A DNA stretch of 64,000 nucleotides from positions 1 through 64,000 of the forward strand of contig NZ_QOKZ01000003.1 in the NCBI RefSeq assembly GCF_003697785.1. The letters are read 5' to 3'. Positions 1 to 7,962 of the stretch are shown here, in pieces. The notes beneath the pieces were generated by a model that saw only the letters and a list, made by a program, of their open reading frames with translations, was not told where the DNA came from and searched no databases. The translations under genes and the position numbers were made by a program. Each line of letters begins with the position of its first letter. Position 1 is the stretch's first letter. Source of the stretch: Paracoccus alkanivorans. GTDB taxonomy: Bacteria; Pseudomonadota; Alphaproteobacteria; Rhodobacterales; Rhodobacteraceae.

Positions 1-11
1 TTGTCGAGCAT
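1..11 (-). CDS. 5' tip of an unidentified gene leaving the left edge
   Basis: On the minus strand an ATG at 9-11 is preceded, four bases upstream, by the purine-rich run GGGGAGGGG, a very strong ribosome binding site. Only the first three codons (Met-Leu-Asp) lie in the window, so the product is unknown. Upstream of it (74-114) is a TTGACA-like box and a GGTAT motif shared with the Nramp promoter region, which suggests this gene belongs to the same regulon as the oxalate block. The call rests only on the ribosome binding site and promoter-like elements. Confidence 0.35.
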
Positions 12-73
12 GGTTCCCCTCCCCGAAGCTTGATTCACTCAAAACGCGCCAAGGCGCAGCCTGAAAATGTTCC

Positions 74-86
74 TGGTATTATGAAT
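74..86 (-). promoter_or_regulatory. GGTAT-type site A (TGGTATTATGAAT), putative operator
   Basis: The 13-mer TGGTATTATGAAT recurs exactly at 3841-3853. In both places a TGTCAA (TTGACA on the minus strand) follows after exactly 22 bases. It lies about 63 bp upstream of the gene that leaves the left edge. GntR-family regulators often bind sites with a GTATAC-like core, so an operator role is plausible, but the regulator is not identified. Confidence 0.4.
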
Positions 87-388
87 GATGGATTCCACAA
101 CAGGACAATGTCAAGATAAACTTCGCCGAGTTGAGGCCTAATACGAAGGAATGCAGGGTCACATGTGACGTAAACGAATAAAAACTTTTATTTTCAATAT
201 TTTAGATGGATTTTGTTTTACAGCGCTTCCTGAAGCGAACGCTTGTGAGATGGTCTGACGCTCCTGTCCGGCAAGACCTTGGAGCAAATCCTCCGCCCAG
301 CAAGAATCGACCGCTTCCCGGTCAAATTCAGGGACCGATGCACGCGCCGCAAAGCTATGCTGCAGGTGCAAAGGCGGTATGCACACCC

Positions 389-401
389 TGGTATACCTAA
401 T
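389..401. promoter_or_regulatory. GGTAT-type site C (TGGTATACCTAAT), putative operator
   Basis: TGGTATACCTAAT contains the palindrome GGTATACC and aligns with the sites at 74, 3841, 7313 and 9095. It lies 75 bp upstream of the small plus-strand ORF at 476, and about 380 bp upstream of the left-edge gene on the other strand. The rest of the 12-475 stretch shows no convincing gene. Confidence 0.35.
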
Positions 402-475
402 TCTATGCGCGACACCTATATAGCACGCGTAACCGGGCAATACGCCAATTCGCAAACATATGGAGTAGAAACATC

Positions 476-646
476 ATGGCATTCGTGAACCCCGAACGAT
501 ACACCCCCACCCTCAATACCGCTAAGCGCATCGGCTTCCTCGCCGCCCTTTTCAGCGCCCTGCGGGCCGGTGCCTCTGTAAGAAGTGGCCGTAAGCCCGC
601 GACATCCGGCCCTCTTCACTTCCACGGCAGCCCCCGGGTTTTTTGA
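476..646 (+). CDS. Possible small protein of 56 residues
   Basis: An ATG at 476 is preceded by GGAG at 461-464, a usable ribosome binding site with ten-base spacing. The ORF encodes a 56-residue basic peptide beginning MAFVNPERYTPTLNTAKRIG, followed by a short alanine/leucine stretch (FLAALFSALRAG) and an Arg/Lys-rich tail. No family is recognised. The MAF/MAYVN start and short amphipathic helix are reminiscent of small DUF1127-like alphaproteobacterial proteins, but the characteristic C-terminal part is missing, so this is only a resemblance. A GGTATACC site and a TATATA box lie upstream. It could be spurious. Confidence 0.3.
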   Translation: MAFVNPERYTPTLNTAKRIGFLAALFSALRAGASVRSGRKPATSGPLHFHGSPRVF

Positions 647-703
647 GATTCTCGAGATCCTGCTTTCCCGCGCTTCTGTAAGTGCCCCTCAACAGAACAA
701 TAC

Positions 704-731
704 GGACCGGGAATGTCTGCATTCCCGGTCC
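704..731. terminator. Strong hairpin terminator downstream of terC-like gene
   Basis: A perfect 12-bp stem (GGACCGGGAATG at 704-715, CATTCCCGGTCC at 720-731) with a 4-base loop lies ten bases beyond the stop codon of the minus-strand TerC gene. The T-rich tail on the minus strand is weak (GTATTGTTCTG). It could also stop transcription arriving from the small plus-strand ORF. Confidence 0.75.
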
Positions 732-740
732 CAAGCTTGG

Positions 741-1439
741 TTAGTGAGCCGCTACAGCGGGAACTGCCGACTTGATCAGCGGGATAGCCGGCAAAGTATG
801 GTCCATCAGCTGGTCAGCGCCTTCGTACAGCATACGGATGGCAACATAGAGGATGAGGACAAGACCGATCCAGGCAATCCAATGGAAACGGTGAAGAAGG
901 CGCGCAATGAAGCTCGCAGCAAAACCCATCATGACCACCGACAAAGCAAGGCCAAAGATCAGCGCCGAGAAGTGATGTTGTGCGGCGCCGGCAACGGCCA
1001 GCACGTTGTCGAGCGACATCGAAACGTCAGCGATTAGGATCTGAATGCAAGCCTGCCGCAGGGTCTTTTTGGGTGCCTTGCTAGCCACGCTGCCGTCAGC
1101 ATTAAGGTCACCATCAGACAATGCTTCGGTCGCCTCGTGCTCCTCCTCCCGAGAGACGCTGAGTTCGCGATACATCTTCCAGCAAACCCATAGCAGCAGG
1201 ATGCCGCCCGCGATCAGGAGAGCACCACCCATTGACAGGAGCTGAGTGGTGATAAGCGCGAAGAAAACGCGCAGAAGCGACGCAGCCAGAATACCATACA
1301 GAATAGCTTTCTTGCGCAGTTCGGGGGCAAGACCGGCGGCAGCCAAGCCGATGACAACAGCATTATCACCGGCCAGCACCAGGTCGATCATGATCACCTG
1401 CAACAAAGCGCTTAAAAAACTTGGGTCGATACCAAGCAT
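741..1439 (-). CDS. TerC-family integral membrane protein (YjbE type)
   Basis: A 232-residue membrane protein of the TerC family. Members studied in other bacteria export Mn2+ or help metallate exported proteins. Two half-repeats carry the family's acidic signature: D19 with D25-N26 in the first helix (DLVLAGDNAVVIG) and D138 with D144-N145 (DVSMSLDN). They are separated by an acidic cytosolic loop at about 93-125. About seven membrane helices can be drawn. The start is supported by GAGG a few bases upstream. It lies downstream of the Nramp-like gene on the same strand, so a link with divalent-metal handling is reasonable. The substrate is not determined. Confidence 0.8.
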   Translation of the reverse strand: MLGIDPSFLSALLQVIMIDLVLAGDNAVVIGLAAAGLAPELRKKAILYGILAASLLRVFFALITTQLLSMGGALLIAGGILLLWVCWKMYRELSVSREEEHEATEALSDGDLNADGSVASKAPKKTLRQACIQILIADVSMSLDNVLAVAGAAQHHFSALIFGLALSVVMMGFAASFIARLLHRFHWIAWIGLVLILYVAIRMLYEGADQLMDHTLPAIPLIKSAVPAVAAH

Positions 1440-1517
1440 AGAGACACCTCAAGAAGCGGCTGAGAGGTCGCGGTGCCGACATCACGAAACGCCGCCTGAA
1501 TCGCCAGAGGGGCCCGG

Positions 1518-1625
1518 TCACCGATACTTTGCCCAAGCAAGTGGGCAGACTACATTCAGGTATTCGGCCTTAACCTTCCTTTCATAGTCTTCCTGCGAAT
1601 AGAGCGATTTCCATTCAGGTGCGCT
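1518..1625 (-). other. Coding-looking open segment in another frame at the 3' end of the 172-residue membrane protein gene
   Basis: Immediately past the stop of the upstream gene (1615-1617), a different minus-strand frame stays open for about 35 codons. It reads SAPEWKSLYSQEDYERKVKA, then a short hydrophobic end, and stops at 1518-1520. It has no ATG, GTG or TTG start, and its composition (amphipathic and charged, Tyr- and Trp-containing) looks like a real C-terminal tail. It could be the continuation of the 172-residue protein after a frameshift (mutational, programmed or sequencing), or the segment may be chance. Confidence 0.3.
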
Positions 1626-2133
1626 TTACCCGTTCCTTGTTTCGCTCCTGGTACACGCTTTGCTGCATATACGCGGCAACATATGCGGCAGCAACCGGGT
1701 TACGATCACGGATGCGCAGCCACCACAGTGGAGCAATATTTTCATGGAGCCACATGAAGCCCACAGCGAAACCGGTGCTAACGAGAAGCTGGAATCCGAA
1801 GAACGCGAACACGCCGTCGGAAAGAAGGAACGGCTGACCAAGATAGGTATTGACCGCTATCTCGTACACGGTGCGAGAAACCGTATATCCGATCAACCAG
1901 TAACCCACGGCGGGGGTAATACCTCCGATCCTGATCCGGGCACTGGCCAGCAGGAAGCTGTAGCCTGCGCCGAAGAGTGCCAGAGGCACACCGATGGCCA
2001 GGATCGAAACCACGATGTAGCCGGTAGGCAGCCCTCCATAGAGGGCTACCCCGCCGACAGCGAGTGCCGCGATGGCACCGAGCAGAGAGCCGGGCAGCAG
2101 CAGCTCGGCCAATCGCTTGATGGGATTATTCAT
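1615..2133 (-). CDS. Small multi-pass membrane protein of unknown function, partner of the Nramp-like transporter
   Basis: 172 residues with about four hydrophobic segments (roughly 14-34, 37-62, 75-97 and 104-129), then an Arg/Lys-rich cytosolic tail ending in NKERVKRT. No family is recognised. The start lies 12 bases beyond the Nramp-like stop codon, so the two are almost certainly co-transcribed, and a subunit or accessory role in transport is the simplest inference. The end is uncertain because an alternative frame continues with protein-like sequence down to 1518. Confidence 0.6.
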   Translation of the reverse strand: MNNPIKRLAELLLPGSLLGAIAALAVGGVALYGGLPTGYIVVSILAIGVPLALFGAGYSFLLASARIRIGGITPAVGYWLIGYTVSRTVYEIAVNTYLGQPFLLSDGVFAFFGFQLLVSTGFAVGFMWLHENIAPLWWLRIRDRNPVAAAYVAAYMQQSVYQERNKERVKRT

Positions 2134-2145
2134 TGTGATCGGCCC

Positions 2146-3651
2146 TCAATCCGGCAGCGCCCCGAAGACCGCCAGGCTAACGAACAGCGCGCCGAGATAT
2201 AGGACCGCGCCTGCACCGATAAGCACATTAAACACAATATGCGGGCGGATTGCTTTCGGCAGCAGAAGATTGTTCACCAGCAGCAATACGATGCAGTATC
2301 CCCCCATCGAGAAGGCCGACAAGAACGCCAAGACCCCCAGGATCGCGGTGGGTCCGTCAGCAGGCCCGAACAGCAGGATGAGAACCCCGAAGATGGTCAC
2401 ACCCCACAAAAATGCAAAGTAGATATGGCCCATCTTGAACTTCTTCGCGCCCGGGACAAAAAAGTAGGTCATGTCGGCTTGGCCGCGGGCAAAGGCGTCA
2501 AGTATCCCCATGGTCCCCTTGTAACCCACCAGCACCATGAAAATGAAAAACAGGGTGCCAAGAAACGCGCCACCTGCCTCCGAGAACGCATTTGCCATCG
2601 CACGTAATGCGGCCTCCTGGTTTCCCTGCTCGAACTGCATTACAACATCAGGGCTTATCCTCGATGCCGACATGGCCAGAATGGTGAAGATAATGGTCAC
2701 AATCATGGTTGTGCCAAAAAACATCAGTATTGCGTCGTAACGGACCCAGCGATACCAATCTCTCCACTTGGTCAGTTCTTCCGGATCGTCGGTATCCACC
2801 ATGTAGCCGGCAACGGGATAGGTTTCTTCTTCCTCGCTATGGGCGAGCCCACGAATTCTCGGGATATGGACGCCATTGCCGGCACCCTTGTCGCGCAGCC
2901 ATAACGTGTACCACATCTGCTGCATGCCGGACGGTCCGGCAAAGGCGATGGAGCCCACGATGATGGGGAACCATGCCGCCGTCATCATCTCATCGGGAAT
3001 ATAGCCGAACGCAACCATGCCCGTCAGAGTGAGCCAAAGATCGTTCCAGGTTCCTAAGATTCCGGCGATAATGGCAGAGCCGATGACCAGGAAACCAATA
3101 AGGAACGCCATCAGTTTCTCGAGCAAATCATATACATATTTGGCGAAGGTGAAAATCATGGCTATGGAAAGCAGGCCCAGACAGGCAAACCACAGCCAGT
3201 GAATCCCGGTGATTTCCTGAAACGCCAAGGCACCCGCTGACATGTGCCCGGGCCAGATATAGGTAGCCATTGCCAACGCAAAGAAAAACCACATCAAGGG
3301 TTTCCAGATGCGCGCGGCGCCCATGAAGATGCTCTCACCGGTGGCCATGGCCCAGCGGGCCATTTCCATCATCACAACCGTCTGCACCACGACTCCGATC
3401 AGAAACAGCCATCGGATATCAGGCCCGAACATGAGAACCAGCCGCGGCCACATGAAAGTCTCGCCGAGACCTACACCCACTGCAACGAGGATCATCGCCG
3501 GCCCAACGATGTGGATCGCCTGAGGTGCTGCCGGAAGTTTAGCGATCCGCAGTGGATCAAGCCCCCCCGCCTTCCAGTATCTCGGTTCCTCTTCACTCAA
3601 CGTCACCTTGCCAGCTTCGGCAAGTGACAGATTTTCATTTTTGTAGTTCAT
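2146..3651 (-). CDS. Nramp-like (APC-fold) transporter lacking the canonical metal-site motifs
   Basis: 501 residues with about eleven or twelve membrane helices and the overall layout of Nramp (SLC11) carriers. The helix-1 signature normally reads DPGN; here the aligned stretch is GPAMILVAVGVGLGETF, with GLGE in place of DPGN. Helix 6 normally carries A/C-MPH; here it reads AGPSGMQQMW. Both transition-metal ligand motifs are therefore missing, as in Nramp-related proteins with other substrates such as Mg2+. An unusual hydrophilic insertion with many acidic residues (about 262-300) follows helix 6. The start has a strong GGGAGGAG site. It lies downstream of frc/oxc with its own upstream region. 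The substrate could be Mg2+ (needed by oxc) or an organic anion. Confidence 0.7.
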   Translation of the reverse strand: MNYKNENLSLAEAGKVTLSEEEPRYWKAGGLDPLRIAKLPAAPQAIHIVGPAMILVAVGVGLGETFMWPRLVLMFGPDIRWLFLIGVVVQTVVMMEMARWAMATGESIFMGAARIWKPLMWFFFALAMATYIWPGHMSAGALAFQEITGIHWLWFACLGLLSIAMIFTFAKYVYDLLEKLMAFLIGFLVIGSAIIAGILGTWNDLWLTLTGMVAFGYIPDEMMTAAWFPIIVGSIAFAGPSGMQQMWYTLWLRDKGAGNGVHIPRIRGLAHSEEEETYPVAGYMVDTDDPEELTKWRDWYRWVRYDAILMFFGTTMIVTIIFTILAMSASRISPDVVMQFEQGNQEAALRAMANAFSEAGGAFLGTLFFIFMVLVGYKGTMGILDAFARGQADMTYFFVPGAKKFKMGHIYFAFLWGVTIFGVLILLFGPADGPTAILGVLAFLSAFSMGGYCIVLLLVNNLLLPKAIRPHIVFNVLIGAGAVLYLGALFVSLAVFGALPD

Positions 3652-3829
3652 AACGTTCTCCTCCCTAGAGTGTACGTTGAGGATTTCTGTCGAGGCTGTT
3701 ATTCGTTCTTGGACTTCTCCTGTTTGCGGTTGAACTGGTGAGGAAGTTAATCTTGATTAGATCTATGGGAAAAATCTTACAGGGTCTTATTGGCGCGACG
3801 CCAACAATCAGACTGTAGGTGCACTTGCA

Positions 3830-3881
3830 GGCTGCCTTATTGGTATTATGAATTCTGAGCGCCAAAAAGGCAGCCTGTCAA
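3830..3881 (-). promoter_or_regulatory. Putative promoter/operator region of the Nramp-like operon
   Basis: The minus strand reads TTGACA (plus strand TGTCAA at 3876-3881), then 22 bases, then ATTCATAATACCA (plus strand TGGTATTATGAAT at 3841-3853). The same TTGACA-N22-13-mer arrangement occurs at 74-114. The inverted repeat GGCTGCC (3830-3836) and GGCAGCC (3869-3875) flanks the motif. It lies about 190 bp upstream of the Nramp-like start. The rest of 3652-4077 holds the 86-bp inverted-repeat element and no gene. Confidence 0.45.
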
Positions 3882-3955
3882 GAATGATTGCGGAAGGGCG
3901 CGATCTACCGAAAGCCAGGGCGGGTTTTCGGAACCCGTGCCAGCGTAGTTCCAGT

Positions 3956-4041
3956 CAGTTGCCCCACTGATGTCCGTTCTCACGCTTCAAGGGCGAAGAT
4001 TCCAAAGCAGGAACGGATATCATTCAAAAATGGGGCAACTG
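3956..4041. repeat. 86-bp nested inverted-repeat element between frc and the Nramp-like gene
   Basis: Perfect 11-bp terminal inverted repeats (CAGTTGCCCCA at 3956-3966, TGGGGCAACTG at 4031-4041) enclose a second inverted repeat (TCCGTTC near 3973, GAACGGA near 4012). No target-site duplication is evident. It could be a MITE-like remnant or a transcribed cruciform that ends the oxc-frc transcript. On the minus strand the first arm met after frc runs into TTTTT. Confidence 0.5.
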
Positions 4042-4077
4042 GGCAAGTTATAACGTGAAGGGTTTCCCTCTTGCGGA

Positions 4078-5352
4078 TTATTTGGACGCGGCGCCTACGG
4101 CGCCTGATTCGACAATTTTCTCGATCGCAGTACCATCATAGCCCAGGACATCCTTCAGGATCTCCAACGTGTGCTCTCCCAGCAGTGGCGAACGCATCAC
4201 CTCTACCGGACTGTCACTAAGCTTGATGGGACATCCGACCGAGGTATACCGGCCTCGCGTCGGGTGATCGACGTCGACAATGGTGCCGGTCTTGCGTAGC
4301 CCCTCATCCTCGATCAGCTCTTTCGTCGACAGGATCGGTCCGACGGGAATATCCAGCGGATTGCAGATATCCATGACCTCGTATTTGGTCTTGGTCATCG
4401 TCCATTGCTCTATCCGCTCGAATATCTCGTTCAGCTTGTCCAACCGCTCCGGCGGCGTGGCGTAACCTTCCCGGGTCTTCCATTCCGGCTCGCCGATCAC
4501 ATCGCAGATCCGTTCCCACACAGCTGCCTGGGTAATGAAATAGGTATAGGCGTTCGGATCGGTCTCCCATCCCTTGCATTTCAGGATCCGGCCCGGTTGC
4601 CCGCCACCCGAGTCATTGCCCGCGCGAGGCGTTGCGTCATCGAAAGGGATACCCTCGCCATATTGCGAATATTCCGTCAACGGCCCATGCTCCAGCCGTT
4701 GCTGATCCCGCAGCTTCACCCGGCAGAGATTCAGCACCCCGTCCTGCATCGCCGCCAACACCTTCTGACCCTTACCGGACTTCTCGCGATGGAAAAGCGC
4801 GGTGACGATACCAAGCGCCAAATGCAAACCGGTGCCCGAGTCTCCGATCTGCGCGCCGGTCACCAGAGGAGGACCATCGCGGAATCCGGTGGTCGAAGCC
4901 GCACCGCCCGCACATTGCGCGACATTTTCATAAACCTTGCAGTTTTCGTAATTGCCCGGCCCGAAGCCCTTCACAGAAGCCAGGATCATCCTCGGATTGA
5001 TTTCCTGAATGCGTTCCCAACTGAACCCCATGCGATCGAGAGCGCCCGGGGCGAAATTCTCCACCATCACGTCACATGTCTCGATGAGGCGGGTCAGAAT
5101 TTCCTTGCCGGTCGCGTTCTTCGAATTCAACTCGATCGAACGCTTGTTGTGGTTCAGCATCGTGAAGTACAGGCTGTCCGCACCCGGAATATCGACCAGT
5201 TGCTTGCGGGTGGCATCACCGACACCCGGACGCTCTACCTTGATTACGTCCGCGCCGAACCACGCGAGAAGCTGGGTGCACGTCGGCCCGGACTGAACAT
5301 GGGTGAAATCGAGGATCTTGACACCTTCAAGGGCTTTCATATTTTTGTCCAT
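4078..5352 (-). CDS. frc: Formyl-CoA transferase (CaiB/BaiF family)
   Basis: Moves CoA from formyl-CoA to oxalate, giving oxalyl-CoA and formate, the first step of CoA-dependent oxalate catabolism in the cytosol. The 424-residue length matches the family. It shares the Oxalobacter enzyme's landmarks: [10 protein letters not shown] at the N-terminus, the catalytic aspartate in [10 protein letters not shown] (D171), the glycine loop in SGGGQPG, and the LLGEHT motif near the C-terminus. The start could be ATG 5352 or ATG 5340 ([10 protein letters not shown]), and neither has an outstanding ribosome binding site. It follows oxc by 24 bases in one operon. Confidence 0.93.
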   Translation of the reverse strand: MDKNMKALEGVKILDFTHVQSGPTCTQLLAWFGADVIKVERPGVGDATRKQLVDIPGADSLYFTMLNHNKRSIELNSKNATGKEILTRLIETCDVMVENFAPGALDRMGFSWERIQEINPRMILASVKGFGPGNYENCKVYENVAQCAGGAASTTGFRDGPPLVTGAQIGDSGTGLHLALGIVTALFHREKSGKGQKVLAAMQDGVLNLCRVKLRDQQRLEHGPLTEYSQYGEGIPFDDATPRAGNDSGGGQPGRILKCKGWETDPNAYTYFITQAAVWERICDVIGEPEWKTREGYATPPERLDKLNEIFERIEQWTMTKTKYEVMDICNPLDIPVGPILSTKELIEDEGLRKTGTIVDVDHPTRGRYTSVGCPIKLSDSPVEVMRSPLLGEHTLEILKDVLGYDGTAIEKIVESGAVGAASK

Positions 5353-5376
5353 CTTCTAAGAAATCGTATATCGCGT

Positions 5377-7146
5377 TCACTTGCCTTCGGCCTTGGCCCT
5401 GGCGCGTGCCTGTGCCACGATGGATTGCGGATTGAGGCTGCCGATATTGCCGCTTTCCTTGCCCGCAGCCGGATCGATCACGGCATTGATTAGCGTGGGC
5501 TTGCGCGAGGCGAATGCCTCGGTCACGGCGGTATTCAACTCGTCCGGAGTCTTCACGTTGACCCCGACTCCGCCAAAGGCCTGCATCATCTGGTCATAGC
5601 GCGCATCCGGGACGAAAACGGTCGTGGCCGGATCGGAAGTGCCGGACCTGTTGACGTCATCGCCCCGATAGATGCCGTTATTGTTCATGATAACGATGCA
5701 AACCGGCAGCTTGTAACGGCAGATCGTCTCGATCTCCATTCCGCAAAAGCCGAAGGCGCTGTCACCCTCCACGGCCAGAACCTGGCAGCCGGTTTCCACG
5801 GCGGCGGCCACCGCATTCCCCATGCCGACCCCCATGATCCCCCAGGTGCCGACATCCAGTCGCTTCCGGGGCTTCATCACATCGACCACCGACCGGGTCA
5901 AATCCAGCGCGTTCGCACCCTCATTGACCAGAACCGTATCCGGATTTTCGGCAATCGCCTTTTTCAGCACACCGAGTGCAGCGTGATAGTCCATCGGGTT
6001 CGAGTTGTTCTGAAGCCGCGGGGCCATCTTGGCGATATTCGCTTCGACCTTGCCGCGGATCATACCCGTCCAATCTTCGGACGGCTTCTGCCAGTCGTCG
6101 CCGATAGCTTCGAGAAGCGCCGTGCAGCAGCTCTCGATATCCCCGACCAGCGGCGCAGCGATGGGCTGGTTGCTGTCTATCTCCTTCGGATCAATCTCGA
6201 TCTGGACAAATTTCTTGGGATCGCTCCCCCAGCCCTTGCCCTTGCCATGGCTCAGAAGCCAGTTGAGGCGTGCTCCTATCAGGAAGACACAATCGCTCTC
6301 TTTCAGAACCAGCGACCGCGCAGCCGAAGCGCATTGCGGATGATTGTCGGGCAACAATCCCTTGGCCATGGACATCGGAAGGTAAGGGTAGCCGAGCCTT
6401 TCGACCAGTTCCCTCACCTTCTCGTCGGCCTGAGCGTAGGCTGCGCCCTTGCCAAGAATGATCAGCGGCTTTTTCGCGGATTTCAACACCTCCACCGCCC
6501 GCGACACCGCGTCGGGGCCGGGGAAATGCGCAGGAGCCGGGTCGACGACCTTGACGAGGGACTTCTCGCCTTCGACCGCGTCCATGACCTGCCCCAGGAG
6601 CGCGCCGGGAATGTCGAGATAGACACCGCCGGGACGGCCGGTGATCGCGGCACGGATCGCACGCGCCACGCCGATCCCGATATCCTCGGCATGCAGGATC
6701 CGGTAAGCCGCCTTGCAGTGCGGCCGCGCGACAGCCAGTTGGTCCATTTCCTCGTAATCGCCCTGCTGCAGATCCACGATCTCGCGTTCGGACGACCCGG
6801 AAATCAGGATCATCGGCCAGCAATTCGTTGTGGCATGGGCCAGCGCCGTCAGGCCGTTCAGGAAACCCGGAGCAGAGACCGTCATGCAGACCCCCGGCTT
6901 CTTGGTGAGGAATCCTGCAGCCGCCGCCGCGTAGCCCGCACTTTGCTCGTGACGGAAGGACAGGACCCGAATGCCCTCTCCCTGCGCATAACGGCCCAGA
7001 TCCGTGATCGGAATACCGGGTACATTGTAGATCGTTTCAATGCCGTTCAACTTCAATGCGTCGATCAGCAGATGAAAACCGTCGGTCAATGTGAGCGGAT
7101 CCACATCCACCGCACTGTCTGCTTTCACCATACCGGAAATCGTCAT
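5377..7146 (-). CDS. oxc: Oxalyl-CoA decarboxylase (ThDP- and Mg2+-dependent)
   Basis: Decarboxylates oxalyl-CoA to formyl-CoA, which frc recycles. At 589 residues it is slightly longer than the Oxalobacter enzyme because of a 20-residue N-terminal extension. It has the ThDP-enzyme glutamate in [10 protein letters not shown] (E67), the family segment [20 protein letters not shown], and the ThDP/Mg2+ motif starting [18 protein letters not shown] and ending in MNNNGIY. A very strong GGAGGGGAGG site precedes the ATG. A GGTAT-type site (7313) lies 167 bp upstream. Oxc and frc together make a complete oxalate decarboxylation cycle. No dedicated oxalate:formate antiporter is seen nearby. Confidence 0.95.
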   Translation of the reverse strand: MTISGMVKADSAVDVDPLTLTDGFHLLIDALKLNGIETIYNVPGIPITDLGRYAQGEGIRVLSFRHEQSAGYAAAAAGFLTKKPGVCMTVSAPGFLNGLTALAHATTNCWPMILISGSSEREIVDLQQGDYEEMDQLAVARPHCKAAYRILHAEDIGIGVARAIRAAITGRPGGVYLDIPGALLGQVMDAVEGEKSLVKVVDPAPAHFPGPDAVSRAVEVLKSAKKPLIILGKGAAYAQADEKVRELVERLGYPYLPMSMAKGLLPDNHPQCASAARSLVLKESDCVFLIGARLNWLLSHGKGKGWGSDPKKFVQIEIDPKEIDSNQPIAAPLVGDIESCCTALLEAIGDDWQKPSEDWTGMIRGKVEANIAKMAPRLQNNSNPMDYHAALGVLKKAIAENPDTVLVNEGANALDLTRSVVDVMKPRKRLDVGTWGIMGVGMGNAVAAAVETGCQVLAVEGDSAFGFCGMEIETICRYKLPVCIVIMNNNGIYRGDDVNRSGTSDPATTVFVPDARYDQMMQAFGGVGVNVKTPDELNTAVTEAFASRKPTLINAVIDPAAGKESGNIGSLNPQSIVAQARARAKAEGK

Positions 7147-7312
7147 TTTGCCTCCCCTCCAGGTACCGCAAATATCCTCGCGGCGTTTCAGTTGCTGGCA
7201 GACTTACGCCCTCTTACCCGTGCCCATCGGATATTGCCGCACGACCGCTGATCAGCATCGTTCAACATGATCTCCAGACACCCCGTCACCTTCAGGCGAT
7301 TCGTCATATTCT

Positions 7313-7325
7313 TGGTATAACTTAT
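7313..7325 (-). promoter_or_regulatory. GGTAT-type site D (TGGTATAACTTAT), putative oxc operator
   Basis: TGGTATAACTTAT aligns with the sites at 74, 389 and 3841 (shared pattern YTGGTATWMYKWAT). It sits in the long upstream region of oxc, oriented as the others are relative to the gene. No TTGACA box lies at the 22-base distance seen at sites A and B, so the promoter elements here are not resolved. Confidence 0.35.
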
Positions 7326-7914
7326 CACTAATTTGTAATTCCGAAAGCGTTATTTTTGCAGACCACCTTGTTTGCAGGTGCAGAAAAACGTCTGATATGA
7401 TAAGGAATTTCCTGAATATCGCGGTATTGCCCGGGGTTCAGCATGCCGGTTTCTCAGGACGTGATGGAGCGCGATATGATAATCGTATCGCCGCCGGGAT
7501 CTTGCGCTCATCACACGTTGGCAAGCCGCCCCTCTCAGCCCATGTGACTGCTTTAGAGGAGGCTTTCGGTCGACATCGGGCCAGTGACCGATCACCGGCA
7601 TGGTCGCCTCGAACATGTGATTGGTTAATAGGAGTCCGCCGATCCTGTCACAGGATGGCTCCGTCAACTCATTCAATTGAATACCGGCCAAAGACTTCCC
7701 GGAACCGGTCAGAAACATCGGCAAAAAGTCGCGAAACTCGGTCTATCCGGCGGTCAGGCGAGACCTCGGCCCGGATAGGAAAGCGCCCGTAGCTGCCGGT
7801 GCGGCATGCCTTCGCGCCGGTATTCGACCGGGCCAGCCTTCGCTCAATCATCCGACCGGCCTCAAGGCATCCTCCGGTCATCGCCTTGTGGGAAGGCAAA
7901 GCCTGAAACGAGAC

Positions 7915-7936
7915 GGACGGGCCGTCTGGCCCGCCC
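7915..7936 (-). terminator. Hairpin downstream of the ApbA-like gene
   Basis: A GC-rich stem (CGGGCC at 7918-7923, GGCCCG at 7928-7933, extended by two pairs past one mismatch) with a 4-base loop lies about 30 bases after the stop codon. On the minus strand it is followed by the modestly T-rich GTCTCGTTTC. Confidence 0.4.
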
Positions 7937-7962
7937 CTGATGATCTTACTTGCAGGTAAGTT

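Larger units (their letters stand above)
7147..7962. other. 816-bp gap between oxc and the ApbA-like gene
   Basis: No ORF in this stretch has recognisable protein features or a good ribosome binding site. It holds the oxc upstream region with the GGTAT-type site at 7313-7325 and a hairpin at about 7915-7936 that could terminate the ApbA-like transcript. The remainder may be decayed coding sequence, but nothing is identifiable. Confidence 0.5.

Noticed and set aside
1440..1614. A Mn2+ (yybP-ykoY) riboswitch upstream of the TerC-type gene
   Set aside because: The family often has one, but the conserved core of that riboswitch could not be found here.
3956..4041. An intact insertion sequence
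   Set aside because: The element is only 86 bp, with no transposase and no visible target duplication.
7350..7899. Several 60-130 residue frames in the oxc upstream gap
   Set aside because: None has a good ribosome binding site or any recognisable protein pattern, and they overlap each other on both strands.
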